The notes beneath the pieces were generated by a model. It saw only the letters and a program-made list of their open reading frames with translations, did no database searches and was not told where the DNA came from. Positions 34,741 through 43,662 of a stretch of 64,000 bases of DNA are shown here, one piece after another. Made by a program: the position numbers and the translations under genes. How positions within the stretch are numbered: the stretch's first letter is position 1; each line of letters begins with the position of its first letter. The DNA comes from Acidimicrobiales bacterium (GTDB lineage Bacteria; Actinomycetota; Acidimicrobiia; Acidimicrobiales; SZUA-35), in assembly GCA_020630065.1 (NCBI GenBank), contig JAHDCC010000003.1, positions 1 to 64,000 of the forward strand, read 5' to 3'.

Positions 34741-35961
34741 ATGAGTAGTAGCGGCGGCGCTACGGGATTTAAAGACACAGGCGTCGAAGCCTCACGTCTT
34801 TCAAATCTTTCTGATGTATTATCGTTTCGCAACGCTGGTGTCTTTTACGCACTAGTCACAATTCTTCTGATCTTCACCGTTTGGGTCCAGCTGATCGGAA
34901 AGAACTTCTATCTAGGAGCAGCAAACGTCGAGAATATTCTCGAACAAGCCGCTTCCCCCGTAGGCATGATGGCAGTCGGAATGACCGTACTGCTTATCAG
35001 CGGGAACTTCGACCTTTCGGTCGCCTCCAACGGTGCCTTCTCCGCCATGTTCATAGCTGTCTCGGTCGAGCACGACTTGTTCGGCTTTATCGGTAACGTG
35101 GAAGTGGAAGTAATCGTAATCCTGATCATCGCCATCCTGCTGGCTTGTGTCGGCGGTTTGATCAACGGGCTAGTTCACTGGTTTGTCGGTTTGAACTCCT
35201 TCATCGTTACGTTGGGGACGCTGTCCGCCTTTCGTGGAATGGCTCTCTTAATTTCAGGTCGTCAGTCGATTACCTTCCGTAACACAGAGCACGGCGAATT
35301 CATGGAACGGTTCATCGGTGGAGACATCGGCGAATTTAACTTATTCCTACTCGTCGGTGGCGTCCTCATCGTTGTTGCCGCTCTCACATTTCTCACCGGT
35401 CGTCAAATGGCTGCTGGTGTATGCGCGGCATCTGGCCTAGCGCTTATCGTGTTGTCATTCCTAGTCGACTACTCGACTGAGATATCACACAAACTCGTAG
35501 TCCTCGTCACGCTCGTGGTTGCAACATGGGCAGTAATGACCTACACGTCGTATGGCCGCAGAGTCTACGCAGTAGGCGGAAACCTTGAGGCAGCTAAAGC
35601 CGCAGGTATCAACGTTGGCCTCTATCGGGTAATGTGCTTCGTCTTTCTAGGTTTCTGCTGCGGTCTAGCGGCGGTAACCATGATCTCTAAACTCCAGAGT
35701 GTCGAGCCAAACCTTTGGCTAACACAAGAACTCTTCGTGATCGCCTCCGCCATTATTGGTGGGGTATCGCTCCTCGGTGGAGCGGGAAGTGTGCTCAAAA
35801 CCATGGCTGGTGCGATTCTTCTGACCGTGTTGACCAACGGGTTCTCATTCCTAGCGTTCCCATCAGAAGTTCAGCTCATCGCAGTCGGCCTGTTGGTAAT
35901 CCTGTCAGCTTCAGCTTATGTAGTCGCTGGTCGTCGAGCCATTGCGAAAGGAAAGATCTAA
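34741..35961 (+). CDS. Sugar-type ABC transporter permease (RbsC/FrcC family)
   Basis: A 406-residue permease with about 10 membrane helices, of the ribose/fructose importer family. Key blocks are the EAA-related AMTVLLISGNFDLSVASNGAFSAMF (the DLS motif), GGLINGLVHWFVGLNSFIVTLGTLSAFRGMALLISG, GRRVYAVGGNLEAAKAAGINV and ASAIIGGVSLLGGAGSVLKTMAGAI. A clear GGAGGA site precedes the ATG. It ends in TAATG, sharing one base with the ATPase. It forms a homodimeric channel partner for the two binding proteins upstream. Confidence 0.94.
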   Translation: MSSSGGATGFKDTGVEASRLSNLSDVLSFRNAGVFYALVTILLIFTVWVQLIGKNFYLGAANVENILEQAASPVGMMAVGMTVLLISGNFDLSVASNGAFSAMFIAVSVEHDLFGFIGNVEVEVIVILIIAILLACVGGLINGLVHWFVGLNSFIVTLGTLSAFRGMALLISGRQSITFRNTEHGEFMERFIGGDIGEFNLFLLVGGVLIVVAALTFLTGRQMAAGVCAASGLALIVLSFLVDYSTEISHKLVVLVTLVVATWAVMTYTSYGRRVYAVGGNLEAAKAAGINVGLYRVMCFVFLGFCCGLAAVTMISKLQSVEPNLWLTQELFVIASAIIGGVSLLGGAGSVLKTMAGAILLTVLTNGFSFLAFPSEVQLIAVGLLVILSASAYVVAGRRAIAKGKI

Positions 35962-36767
35962 TGAACACATCTTCTACAGTAGACAAAGTCAACGACACCG
36001 AGGGAAGCGCGGAACCTATTCTTCAGATCCGCGACGTAAGCAAAAACTTTGGTGCGGTGCAAGCGCTGAAGTCTGTCTCGTTTGATGTGACTCCAGGTTC
36101 AATCACTGGACTTATCGGTGACAACGGTGCCGGTAAATCGACGATGGTGAAAATCATCTCTGGGGTCCACAAACCATCTTCGGGCAGCCTCATGCTCGAA
36201 GGCAAGCCAACCAACTTCAGTAACCCAGGTGAAGCTCGAGCCTCGAACATCGAAACAGTGTTCCAAACGTTGGAACTGGTAGAAGAGTTCGACGTTGCCG
36301 AGAACTTTTATATGGGACGAGATATAACTTTCCTCGGTCCGCTCAAAGTAAATCGAACTAGCCTGATGCGTTCTAGGGCAGCCGAAGCAGTCGGACAACT
36401 AGGGATCAACATTCCCGGTGGTGTGACCCGGAAAGTTCGTACGATGTCGGGTGGTCAGCGACAAGCTGTTGCCATCGCCAGAGCGGCATTTTGGAACTCG
36501 AAAGTTCTGCTGCTCGACGAGCCGACCGCAGCCTTAGGTGTGCGAGAAACCGAACAGGTACTTCAACTTGTTGAGAAACTGCGCGACAACGGCGCAGCGA
36601 TTCTTCTCATCAGCCACAACATGCGCGATGTGCAACGCTTGTGCGACCAAGTTGTTGTACTACGTCAAGGACGTCGAACCGGTTTCCTCGAAGGTGAATT
36701 CACCGGAGAGGATTGTGTCTCCTACATCACGGGTGCACGATCGGACATTGCAGAAGAAGAACTGTAA
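35961..36767 (+). CDS. Single-domain sugar-type ABC ATPase (FrcA-like)
   Basis: A 268-residue ATPase with one nucleotide-binding domain: Walker A GDNGAGKSTMVKI, Q loop FQTLELVEEFDVAENFYMG, signature MSGGQRQAVAIARAA, Walker B VLLLDEPTAALGVRE and H loop LLISHN. Ribose/xylose importers usually have a fused double ATPase of ~500 residues; a single-domain one is the FrcA (fructose) arrangement. The ATG at 35961 overlaps the permease stop. The frame is open back to 35715 but that part lies in the permease. A terminator follows. It completes a binding protein-permease-ATPase set. Confidence 0.94.
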   Translation: MNTSSTVDKVNDTEGSAEPILQIRDVSKNFGAVQALKSVSFDVTPGSITGLIGDNGAGKSTMVKIISGVHKPSSGSLMLEGKPTNFSNPGEARASNIETVFQTLELVEEFDVAENFYMGRDITFLGPLKVNRTSLMRSRAAEAVGQLGINIPGGVTRKVRTMSGGQRQAVAIARAAFWNSKVLLLDEPTAALGVRETEQVLQLVEKLRDNGAAILLISHNMRDVQRLCDQVVVLRQGRRTGFLEGEFTGEDCVSYITGARSDIAEEEL

Positions 36768-36794
36768 GACAAAAAGCGTAACTCATGATGTTGT

Positions 36795-36830
36795 TGTGGT
36801 CCGGCCTCTTGGTCGGGCCACAGCCATTTT
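36795..36830 (+). terminator. Terminator of the sugar ABC operon
   Basis: A stem TGTGGTCCG (36795-36803) and CGGGCCACA (36814-36822) with one wobble pair, followed by CCATTTTTA. It is 27 bases after the ATPase stop. Confidence 0.8.
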
Positions 36831-36859
36831 TAGCCAAACGCTGGCAGACACAGCGCCGA

Positions 36860-37120
36860 CTATCGGGAAGCGAGCTCGCTTTGACGGGGCCCAACCTTTG
36901 TCACCTGGACGTACGTCCCGTAGGCAAAAAAGAAGGCGGCAAAAAACGCTGTCTGAATAGATGCCGAACGTTCATCCGACCACAAGACAAGTGCGATTCC
37001 CAAATTTGCCACCGCAATTACGCCAAGAACGATCGCCATTATCTTGTAGGAGCGAAGCGTTTTTCGTAACTCGGGCGTCTTGGTTTCGGTGATGTCTTCG
37101 CTGTCTTTTTTACCGATCAT
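36860..37120 (-). CDS. Small two-helix membrane protein
   Basis: An 86-residue protein with a charged N-terminal part (~1-25), two membrane helices (MAIVLGVIAVANLGIALVLW and TAFFAAFFFAYGTYVQV) separated by a short charged loop, and a short basic end. An AGGA site precedes the ATG. It has no recognised family. Hydrophobic pattern, the intact start and the gap in which it lies (no larger plus-strand gene) support a real gene. The function is unknown. Confidence 0.6.
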   Translation of the reverse strand: MIGKKDSEDITETKTPELRKTLRSYKIMAIVLGVIAVANLGIALVLWSDERSASIQTAFFAAFFFAYGTYVQVTKVGPRQSELASR

Positions 37121-37376
37121 TGTCCTAACAGTGTACTGCTATCGGGATGCCTAACACGGGTCCGTCGAGCTATAACGACACCTGATTCGTCGAACGAAAC
37201 AAGAAAGTTCAGCGAATATCAGAACAACAACTCACCAACTATTGGGACTGACTTTGGGAAATAGATAAGGTACACCCTTGATAGTGGATTGCGTAAAAAT
37301 TTTGTGGCATTGAGGAAAGGCCGCAGCATAGGTGGTTCGTTACTTCGACGGGCCAAGGGTATCGAGGGAGAGCTTG

Positions 37377-38123
37377 ATGGAAGATGTAACATCACAACGT
37401 GTCGCTGCAGCAAGAGCAGTGGGCGCCCAGAAGGTCTACGGTGCGGGGGACACCCAAGTGCACGCGCTACGCGATGTCTCCGTCGAGTTTGCCGAGGGGC
37501 AGTTCTCATCAATTATGGGTCCGTCAGGTTCTGGCAAATCGACCCTGATGCAATGTATGGCCGGACTTGACCGACTATCAGCGGGCGAAGCTTTTGTGGG
37601 CGAGGTACCTCTTTCAGGTTTAGGTGATAACGCTCTGACCCAACTGCGGCGCGACAAAATCGGATTCATCTTCCAAGCGTTCAACCTCATCCCGACCCTA
37701 AGCGCCGAAGAGAACATTGTTCTTCCTATGAGTCTCGCGGGACGAAAGCCAGATTCGGATTGGCTGACTGAAGTCATTAGCGCTACCGGCTTAGGCGACA
37801 GGATGGGGCACCGTCCAGGCGAACTATCCGGTGGGCAACAACAGCGTGTTGCTGTAGCCCGAGCGTTGGCGAGCAGACCCGACATTATCTTTGGTGACGA
37901 ACCAACAGGAAACCTCGACTCCAAAACCGGTTCGGAAATCCTCGAATTCATGCGAAAGGCCGTGGACCAGCTTGGACAAACCATCGTGATGGTAACGCAC
38001 GACCCGATCTCAGCGTCATATTCCGATCGAGTTTTGTTCCTCGCTGACGGGTCAATCGTCGACGAAATGGCCGACCCGACCACCGACGCAGTGTTCGACA
38101 CTATCCGGTCTTTAGGAGACTGA
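37377..38123 (+). CDS. ABC transporter ATPase (MacB/LolD type, second exporter)
   Basis: An ATPase subunit of 248 residues: Walker A GPSGSGKSTLMQCMAGLD, Q loop IFQAFNLIPTLSAEENIVLPMSLAG, signature LSGGQQQRVAVARALA, Walker B IIFGDEPTGNLDS and H loop VMVTHD. The ATG at 37377 (GGGAGAG site) is used; GTG codons further up are in frame. About 250 bases upstream are without a recognised gene. It is followed by its permease after two bases and is the paralogue of the exporter at 26-30 kb. Confidence 0.93.
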   Translation: MEDVTSQRVAAARAVGAQKVYGAGDTQVHALRDVSVEFAEGQFSSIMGPSGSGKSTLMQCMAGLDRLSAGEAFVGEVPLSGLGDNALTQLRRDKIGFIFQAFNLIPTLSAEENIVLPMSLAGRKPDSDWLTEVISATGLGDRMGHRPGELSGGQQQRVAVARALASRPDIIFGDEPTGNLDSKTGSEILEFMRKAVDQLGQTIVMVTHDPISASYSDRVLFLADGSIVDEMADPTTDAVFDTIRSLGD

Positions 38124-38125
38124 GC

Positions 38126-40900
38126 ATGATCATCTTCAAACTGGTTTGGCGGCGAATACGCGCCAGCTTAGGCTCTCTGCTTTTAACCCTGATCGCTATC
38201 GTCGCCGGAGTCGGGTTTGTATCTGGCTCCTTTATTCTCTCTGACAGCTTGGCTGCCACCTTCAACTCGATATTCGAGGATGCAGCCTCTACCGTTGACG
38301 GACAGGTTCAGCCCAAAGAAGCCGAGTTCGGATTCGAACCTCGAACCATTCCCGACACGTTGGCCACAGAACTCCAAGAGTTACCTGAGGTTAGAAAAGC
38401 CACACCTCAAGTTGTGTACAGCAACGATTCAGTCAACAACTTCATTGCCACCGACACCGACGGGCAAGAGGTGTATCCGCAAGGGTCAGAACAGGGTCCG
38501 CCCGTTCTAACGGCTTCTTGGGACGGAGAAGAAGGCGGCGGACTACTCATCGCTGATGGTGTGGTCCCGAACGGAATCGACGAAGTAGCGTTGAACCAGG
38601 GATACGCCGACCTTATTCCGGCTGCTGTAGGCGACGAAATAGAGTTCGTTACACCGGATGGACGGAAGACGTTTACGGTAACCGCCACCGTCGAGCTGAC
38701 CACCGGGGGAGCGGCCTTTGTACTGTTCGACTTTGAGAGTGCCCAAACTCTTTACGGTAAAGAAGGTTTAGTAGACACCGTCAGCCTTTCGACCGAACCG
38801 GGAACCACCGTCGAAGAGATGCTGGCCGCGGTAGAAGCCGCCCTGCCAGAAGATGCCGAGGTAATCGACCAGGCAGACGTTGTCGCCGAGAACGTAGCCG
38901 ACTTCAATCAGGTGATCGGCATCATACGAAACGTCCTATTGGGCTTCGCGGGCGTAGCGCTGTTTGTAAGCCTGTTCATTATCTACAACACATTCGCAGT
39001 TCTGATCACCCAACGCATGCGCCAGATAGGCATGTTGCGGGCAATAGGTGCCACCCGGGCCCAAATCCGAAACTCGATCGTGATCGAAGCGTTCGCGGTC
39101 GGCCTCATCGGTTCGATCATTGGCCTCGCTGCAGGATTCTTGTTTGCTTTGTTAATCAAAGCAGGTTTCCAGGCGGCTGGCGGATTCCCAGAAACCAAGA
39201 ACGTATTACTTCCACGAACGATAATCGCCGCCTTCTCGGTCGGCATCCTGGCCGCTGTTTTATCATCACTGCTCCCAGCAGTTCTAGCCGGGCGGGTCTC
39301 ACCAATCGCCGCCATGCGAAACGAACGCAGCCAGGAAGGAGTGTTCAGCTCACGGGTCGTGGCCGGCGCTATCGTGCTGGTACTAGGAATGGTTCTGCTA
39401 GGCCTCGGTTTGGCTGGACAGTCGACGGCAATCGGATCGCTCGGCGAGACAACGGTATTGCTAATCGAACTAGGGGTTGGCGCCATCGCCATCTTCCTAG
39501 GAGTAGCCATGCTCAGTATCATCTTTGCTGGACCGCTCGCCGATCTACTCGGCAAAGGCGGATTCCTTGGCGCCACAATGCTGGGTCTTGGAGTAGGACT
39601 GTTGCTTCTTATCTTCGGTATCGGTGACGGCGTTCCAGATTCGGTGTTGCGATTCATCAGTTTCGCCTTCAAAGTTATCTTCGCTGCCCTCGGTATTATT
39701 CTCGGAACATCGATCATCGTGTCGGTACTTCGAGGCGGAAAGGCGACGGGAATTGGCGGCTCGGCCGGAGCGTTGGAAGGCCACCTTGCCCGCCGTAACG
39801 CATCTCGTTCGCCTCAACGAACATCGGCGACCGCGATGGCGTTGACTATCGGTATCACGCTGGTAACCACTGTCGGGATTATCGGGCAGTCGCTCAAAGA
39901 GAGCGTGTCAGGGGCACTCGAGCGTGGTGTCCAAGCCGATCTCTTCATCTACGACAATTCGTTTGGATCATTTGAGAGCGCTGTGACCACAGCGATCGAA
40001 GAAGTAGACGGCATTGAACAAGCGACCGGTATCCGTCAGAACGAAGTCAAAATAGGAACCGGCGATGGCGGGGTCGTTGGGGTAACCGCCTACGACACTA
40101 CAAGTGGAACCGACCTTATCGACCCAGCAGTCGACCAAGGACAGCTCGGCGACGTTGCCCCCAACGGCTTGTTAGTCTCAGCCGAATATGCAGACGAACA
40201 GGGCTACGAGATCGGCGACGTAGTACCCGTTGAGTTTCCGAACGGGAACTCGCAGGATTTCACAGTCGCAGCAACGTTCACTGACACTGCCATCATCGAC
40301 AGTCAGCTAGCGATAGATATCACAACTTACGATGACAACTTTAGTGACGATAAAGACCTTTTCGTCGCAGCATCGCTAGCAGAGGGTTCCGACGAGGATC
40401 GAGTGCGATCGGACGTCGAAGCAATAACCGACGAAGCCGGGACTTTCACCGTACAAAACACAGGTGAATATTTAGATTCACTAAGCGGTCAAGTCGATGG
40501 GTTGACATCGCTGATCAACTACATGCTTGGATTCGCACTATTCGTAGCATTCATTGGTGTGGTCAACACTATTGTTCTATCGGTAGTTGAACGTACAAGA
40601 GAGATCGGACTGCTGCGTGCGGTTGGCGGCACCCGACGTCAGATCCGGTCAATGGTTCGATGGGAATCGGTGATGGTTTGCCTATTGGGTGCCCTCGTGG
40701 GTGTAGGGCTGGGTGTGCTTTTCGCCCAAGCCACAGTTGCGGCGATACCCGATTCGTTCATCGACCGACTCTCACTGCCATGGGAGACCTTGGTTTTCAC
40801 GCTTCTGATAGCGAGTCTCGCAGGTATGGTCGCGGCGGTAATCCCCGCATTTATGGCCTCTCGTCGAAGCCCGCTAGAAGCTATATCGTCGGCTGAGTAG
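38126..40900 (+). CDS. FtsX-like ABC transporter permease (duplicated, second exporter)
   Basis: A 924-residue permease with two FtsX units. The N-terminus is a helix (LGSLLLTLIAIVAGVGFVSGSFILSDSLAATFNSIF) and a MacB-type exported domain. The first helix bundle is FAGVALFVSLFIIYNTFAVLITQRMRQIGMLRAIGATRAQIRNSIVIEAFAVGL. The middle has four more helices, then a second exported domain (~600-760) and a last bundle MLGFALFVAFIGVVNTIVLSVVERTREIGLLRAVGGTRRQIRSMVRWESVMV. Cargo is unknown; it may export a lipid, a peptide or a wall part. A 14-base stem hairpin follows the gene. Confidence 0.93.
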   Translation: MIIFKLVWRRIRASLGSLLLTLIAIVAGVGFVSGSFILSDSLAATFNSIFEDAASTVDGQVQPKEAEFGFEPRTIPDTLATELQELPEVRKATPQVVYSNDSVNNFIATDTDGQEVYPQGSEQGPPVLTASWDGEEGGGLLIADGVVPNGIDEVALNQGYADLIPAAVGDEIEFVTPDGRKTFTVTATVELTTGGAAFVLFDFESAQTLYGKEGLVDTVSLSTEPGTTVEEMLAAVEAALPEDAEVIDQADVVAENVADFNQVIGIIRNVLLGFAGVALFVSLFIIYNTFAVLITQRMRQIGMLRAIGATRAQIRNSIVIEAFAVGLIGSIIGLAAGFLFALLIKAGFQAAGGFPETKNVLLPRTIIAAFSVGILAAVLSSLLPAVLAGRVSPIAAMRNERSQEGVFSSRVVAGAIVLVLGMVLLGLGLAGQSTAIGSLGETTVLLIELGVGAIAIFLGVAMLSIIFAGPLADLLGKGGFLGATMLGLGVGLLLLIFGIGDGVPDSVLRFISFAFKVIFAALGIILGTSIIVSVLRGGKATGIGGSAGALEGHLARRNASRSPQRTSATAMALTIGITLVTTVGIIGQSLKESVSGALERGVQADLFIYDNSFGSFESAVTTAIEEVDGIEQATGIRQNEVKIGTGDGGVVGVTAYDTTSGTDLIDPAVDQGQLGDVAPNGLLVSAEYADEQGYEIGDVVPVEFPNGNSQDFTVAATFTDTAIIDSQLAIDITTYDDNFSDDKDLFVAASLAEGSDEDRVRSDVEAITDEAGTFTVQNTGEYLDSLSGQVDGLTSLINYMLGFALFVAFIGVVNTIVLSVVERTREIGLLRAVGGTRRQIRSMVRWESVMVCLLGALVGVGLGVLFAQATVAAIPDSFIDRLSLPWETLVFTLLIASLAGMVAAVIPAFMASRRSPLEAISSAE

Positions 40901-40906
40901 TTCTAA

Positions 40907-40948
40907 CGTGAGGCTTGAGATGAACGATGTTTCTTCTCAAGCCTCACG
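40907..40948 (+). terminator. Hairpin after the second exporter operon
   Basis: A perfect 14-base stem (40907-40920 with 40935-40948) and a 14-base loop, seven bases after the permease stop. A poly-T tail is lacking, so termination strength is uncertain. Confidence 0.65.
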
Positions 40949-41022
40949 GCGTACCCACGGCGCCACAACATTCGATAACATAGTGATCACAGCTCATAAC
41001 ATTCGAGACAAGGCGGAAACGA

Positions 41023-41484
41023 ATGCGAAGAAACCATCACCCGGCACAACGCGCCCGTTGGGTCGCAGGGGCAGTCGGAACAGCTAGCTACGTTTCTATC
41101 GCCGCGGTTGTGGCGTTACAGACCAGTGTGAGCGCGAGCGAAGACACAGGAACCGACGTAAACCCCGAGAGCGAGGCTTCTCCTGTCGCCGACCCTGAGC
41201 TTGCCTTAGGTGGGGAAGCGACACCGCCTGTGTCGCCGGAAGCCGAATCGGAAACCCCTGCAGACGATGGACAACAAGAAGTCGCCCCGGTAGAGCAAAC
41301 CCCGGACCCGGTTGAGGAAAACGAAGATCCTGTGGAACAGCCAGATCCAGTTGACTCAACCACAACGACGGTGCCACCCGAACAGACAACAACGCCGCCG
41401 ACCACCACACCTCCAACCACCGCGCCCCCAACAACTACACCGCCGACCACGGTCGCTCCTACGACCACATCCGGCGCAAGCTGA
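41023..41484 (+). CDS. Exported Pro/Thr-rich low-complexity protein
   Basis: A 153-residue protein with a basic N-terminus, a hydrophobic helix (VAGAVGTASYVSIAAVVALQ) and an exported remainder without fold. The middle is Glu/Asp/Pro-rich (ESETPADDGQQEVAPVEQTPDPVEENEDPVEQPD). The end is Thr/Pro repeats (TTTPPTTTPPTTAPPTTTPPTT). Such tails act as wall-spanning spacers and may be O-mannosylated in actinobacteria. A good AAGGCGG site precedes the ATG. It sits five bases from the convergent SanA-like stop. No family is recognised. Confidence 0.7.
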   Translation: MRRNHHPAQRARWVAGAVGTASYVSIAAVVALQTSVSASEDTGTDVNPESEASPVADPELALGGEATPPVSPEAESETPADDGQQEVAPVEQTPDPVEENEDPVEQPDPVDSTTTTVPPEQTTTPPTTTPPTTAPPTTTPPTTVAPTTTSGAS

Positions 41485-41489
41485 TCGGG

Positions 41490-42161
41490 TTACGGCGTTT
41501 CTGAACCGACCAAACCGACGTAGTCGCCGCCGTGATGAGCGTCAGGTTCCCGGACAATATCACCCCACGCTTTCACGTTCGCTAACCGTTCTCTGATCAT
41601 CGAACGCAGTCGCGGTTTAGGCCCCTCAACCGGGGTCGGCAAAGCCAAGATTTGGGTATCGATTCCGGCCGCCAAACATAGAGCAGCCGTTCTGTTGGCA
41701 AACCGTTCCTGAGTAACCACCACTGCTTTGGTGACACCAAATTGTTCGTTGGCTCGAATGCAAGTGTCCCACGTATCAAACCCGGCGAAGTCCATAGTCA
41801 CGTCGCTCGGGGCAACGCCGTCGTCCACGATGTATTGCTGCATTGCCTCTGGCTCGTTGTAATGACTTTTTCTATTGTCTCCAGAGACCAGAATATGTTC
41901 AACGATTCCCTCATCGTGAAGAAGTTGTGCTGCGTCGAGACGTTGCCGTAAGAACTGTGAAGGCCGCCCGTCAGCGTAGACGCGTGCTCCGGGAACGATC
42001 ACGGCTGTCGATGTCTCTACGTCGCTGACAGAGTCCACCACAGCGCCATCCGCTGCTTGAGCGACGACAACGTGTGCTGCCGCCACATACGCCGAAGTTC
42101 CGACTACGCCCAGTCCCAACAACAACAAAAAGCGGTGTAACGAAAACGTTCGTAGCCTCAC
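41490..42161 (-). CDS. SanA-like (ElyC/SanA/YdcF, DUF218) membrane protein
   Basis: A 223-residue protein with an N-terminal membrane helix (RFLLLLGLGVVGTSAYVAAAHVVVA) and one DUF218 domain. Diagnostic blocks are TAVIVPGARVYADGRPSQFLRQRLDAAQLLHDEGIVEHILVSGDNRKSHYNEPEAMQQYIVDDGV, MDFAGFDTWDTCIRANEQFGVTKAVVVTQERFANRTAALCLAAGID. These match SanA, linked to envelope barrier function and vancomycin tolerance at high temperature in E. coli. The biochemical activity is not settled. It faces the Pro/Thr-rich gene and is divergent from the MFS gene. Confidence 0.9.
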   Translation of the reverse strand: MRLRTFSLHRFLLLLGLGVVGTSAYVAAAHVVVAQAADGAVVDSVSDVETSTAVIVPGARVYADGRPSQFLRQRLDAAQLLHDEGIVEHILVSGDNRKSHYNEPEAMQQYIVDDGVAPSDVTMDFAGFDTWDTCIRANEQFGVTKAVVVTQERFANRTAALCLAAGIDTQILALPTPVEGPKPRLRSMIRERLANVKAWGDIVREPDAHHGGDYVGLVGSETP

Positions 42162-42294
42162 GCCTTCCTTTCAAACGGATACATAGATCTAGGGTAGGAT
42201 CGTTACCCACAAGCGCCGACTAGCGGCTACAAGTTTTTACTAGCCTCTGACGTAATTAAAAGACGAAGACGAACAGGCAAGCTACCATCACCTG

Positions 42295-43569
42295 GTGGAC
42301 CGACTTCTACAGGCCGCTCGCAAACCCAAATTTGTCTTTACCTGGACTGGGGCCACCAGCGATGCCATCGACTGGGCTTTCTATCTCGTCGCTGGTGTTT
42401 GGTGGATCAAAGAGTTATCGTTCGCCCCGTTCCAGCTTCTCTCACTCGGTGTAGCCGTTCAGGCAACGATTCTGATTATGGAAGTGCCTACTGGAGTGAT
42501 CTCAGATCTGCTGGGGCGAAAACGGGCGATCGTTTTGAGCCGTGTCCTGATGGGAGCAAGTTTCTTCTTAATGGCCGCATCCCGGAACTACTGGCTACTG
42601 CTTCCAGTCCAGGTTCTCGGGGGAGTGGCATGGACATTTCGATCGGGGTCTGACGTTGCATGGCTAAGCGACGAACTACAAGCCCAACAGAACACCGATG
42701 ATTCGGCTGACGACGACGAAGAGCTAGATTTCAGGGTTGAGCGCATACTGCTCAGAAAACATCGTCTGGGTATGGCCCTGGGAAGTGTTGCTATCGTCAC
42801 CGCAATACTGTCGGGACTTCGATCGCTTGAAGACACGATGCGGCTGACCGGTATTGCGTACATAATTTTGGCGTTTGTTACCTGGCTGCTGATGACCGAA
42901 AACGGCTTTAAAAGCGGCATCACACGAGGCAAGACATTTTGGGCGATTTTTCGTGAAGGCAGTCAGGTGGTCCGTTCTCGACCTCGACTTCGCCGAATAG
43001 TGTTTGTGGCCGCTGGGATAGCCTTCGCCGGAGACTCGTTGGACTATCTGGGTTTGAAACGGTTTCTCGATGCCACCGGAACGGTCGAATCGAGCATCGT
43101 AGCGATGGGCGCCTTTTTTCTTGTAGCCGTTGTCGGTGGGTTTGTCGTGAATGCGATCGTCACTCGCCAAATCGGCCGTTCAGCCGAATTGAGCCGAGTC
43201 ACCGCCATCATGTTTCTGATAGCGGCGGTAGGTGTCGGCATTGCGGCGTTATCCAACCTGTGGGTAGTGATCGGCTTTGGACTGATCATCCAAGACAGCA
43301 TGCGCGAAACATTCGACCCAGTTCTGGAAGGCTGGGTGAACCGTGATGCCCCGTCAGATGTGCGAGCAACCGTCCATTCCATGGTCGGCCAGGCCGAGTC
43401 GGTCGCCGACCTCGCAGGTGGGTTGGTTTGGGGAATGGTGGCCCAGTTTCTTTCTGTCCCAACCGCACTTATCGGTGTTGCCTTTGTTGTTGCCGGAGTC
43501 GCCTGGTTGGCGGAACGGGTGCCACCTTCGGTTACCGCCGCCCCCGAAACTGAGACCGTGGGTTCTTAG
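42295..43569 (+). CDS. MFS transporter
   Basis: A 424-residue major facilitator with about 12 membrane helices. The loop 2-3 motif GVISDLLGRKRAIVLSRVLMG (DxxGRK) and the symmetrical second half are visible, and an acidic cytoplasmic loop (LQAQQNTDDSADDDEELDF) lies in the N-terminal half. It starts at GTG 42295. The family exports drugs or metabolites; the substrate is unknown. It is followed co-directionally, 93 bases on, by the selenocysteine ArsC gene, so a role in arsenic or related detoxification is possible but not shown. Confidence 0.87.
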   Translation: MDRLLQAARKPKFVFTWTGATSDAIDWAFYLVAGVWWIKELSFAPFQLLSLGVAVQATILIMEVPTGVISDLLGRKRAIVLSRVLMGASFFLMAASRNYWLLLPVQVLGGVAWTFRSGSDVAWLSDELQAQQNTDDSADDDEELDFRVERILLRKHRLGMALGSVAIVTAILSGLRSLEDTMRLTGIAYIILAFVTWLLMTENGFKSGITRGKTFWAIFREGSQVVRSRPRLRRIVFVAAGIAFAGDSLDYLGLKRFLDATGTVESSIVAMGAFFLVAVVGGFVVNAIVTRQIGRSAELSRVTAIMFLIAAVGVGIAALSNLWVVIGFGLIIQDSMRETFDPVLEGWVNRDAPSDVRATVHSMVGQAESVADLAGGLVWGMVAQFLSVPTALIGVAFVVAGVAWLAERVPPSVTAAPETETVGS

Positions 43570-43593
43570 TGCACGCTTGAATGAACAAGTCAG

Positions 43594-43631
43594 TTCGGTC
43601 CGAATCGAAACCCAACGACCCTGGTAGGGTC
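43594..43631. promoter_or_regulatory. Two small inverted repeats upstream of the selenocysteine ArsC gene
   Basis: TTCGG-T-CCGAA (43594-43604) and GACCCT-GGT-AGGGTC (43617-43631) lie between the MFS stop and the ArsC ribosome site. Either could be an operator for a dimeric regulator, or the 3'-end hairpin of the MFS transcript. They are short, so this is tentative. Confidence 0.3.
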
Positions 43632-43662
43632 AGTGAACAATCACAGAATTAAGGGAGGCACT

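Noticed and set aside
38983-39717. Long minus-strand ORF (244 codons) inside the second FtsX permease
   Set aside because: It is antisense to a clear transporter gene, has a Ser/Thr/Pro/Ile-rich composition typical of a shadow frame and no family match.
41088-41468. Minus-strand Val/Gly-rich ORF opposite the Pro/Thr-rich gene
   Set aside because: It is the complement of the Thr-Pro repeats. The plus-strand frame has a ribosome site and an export signal.
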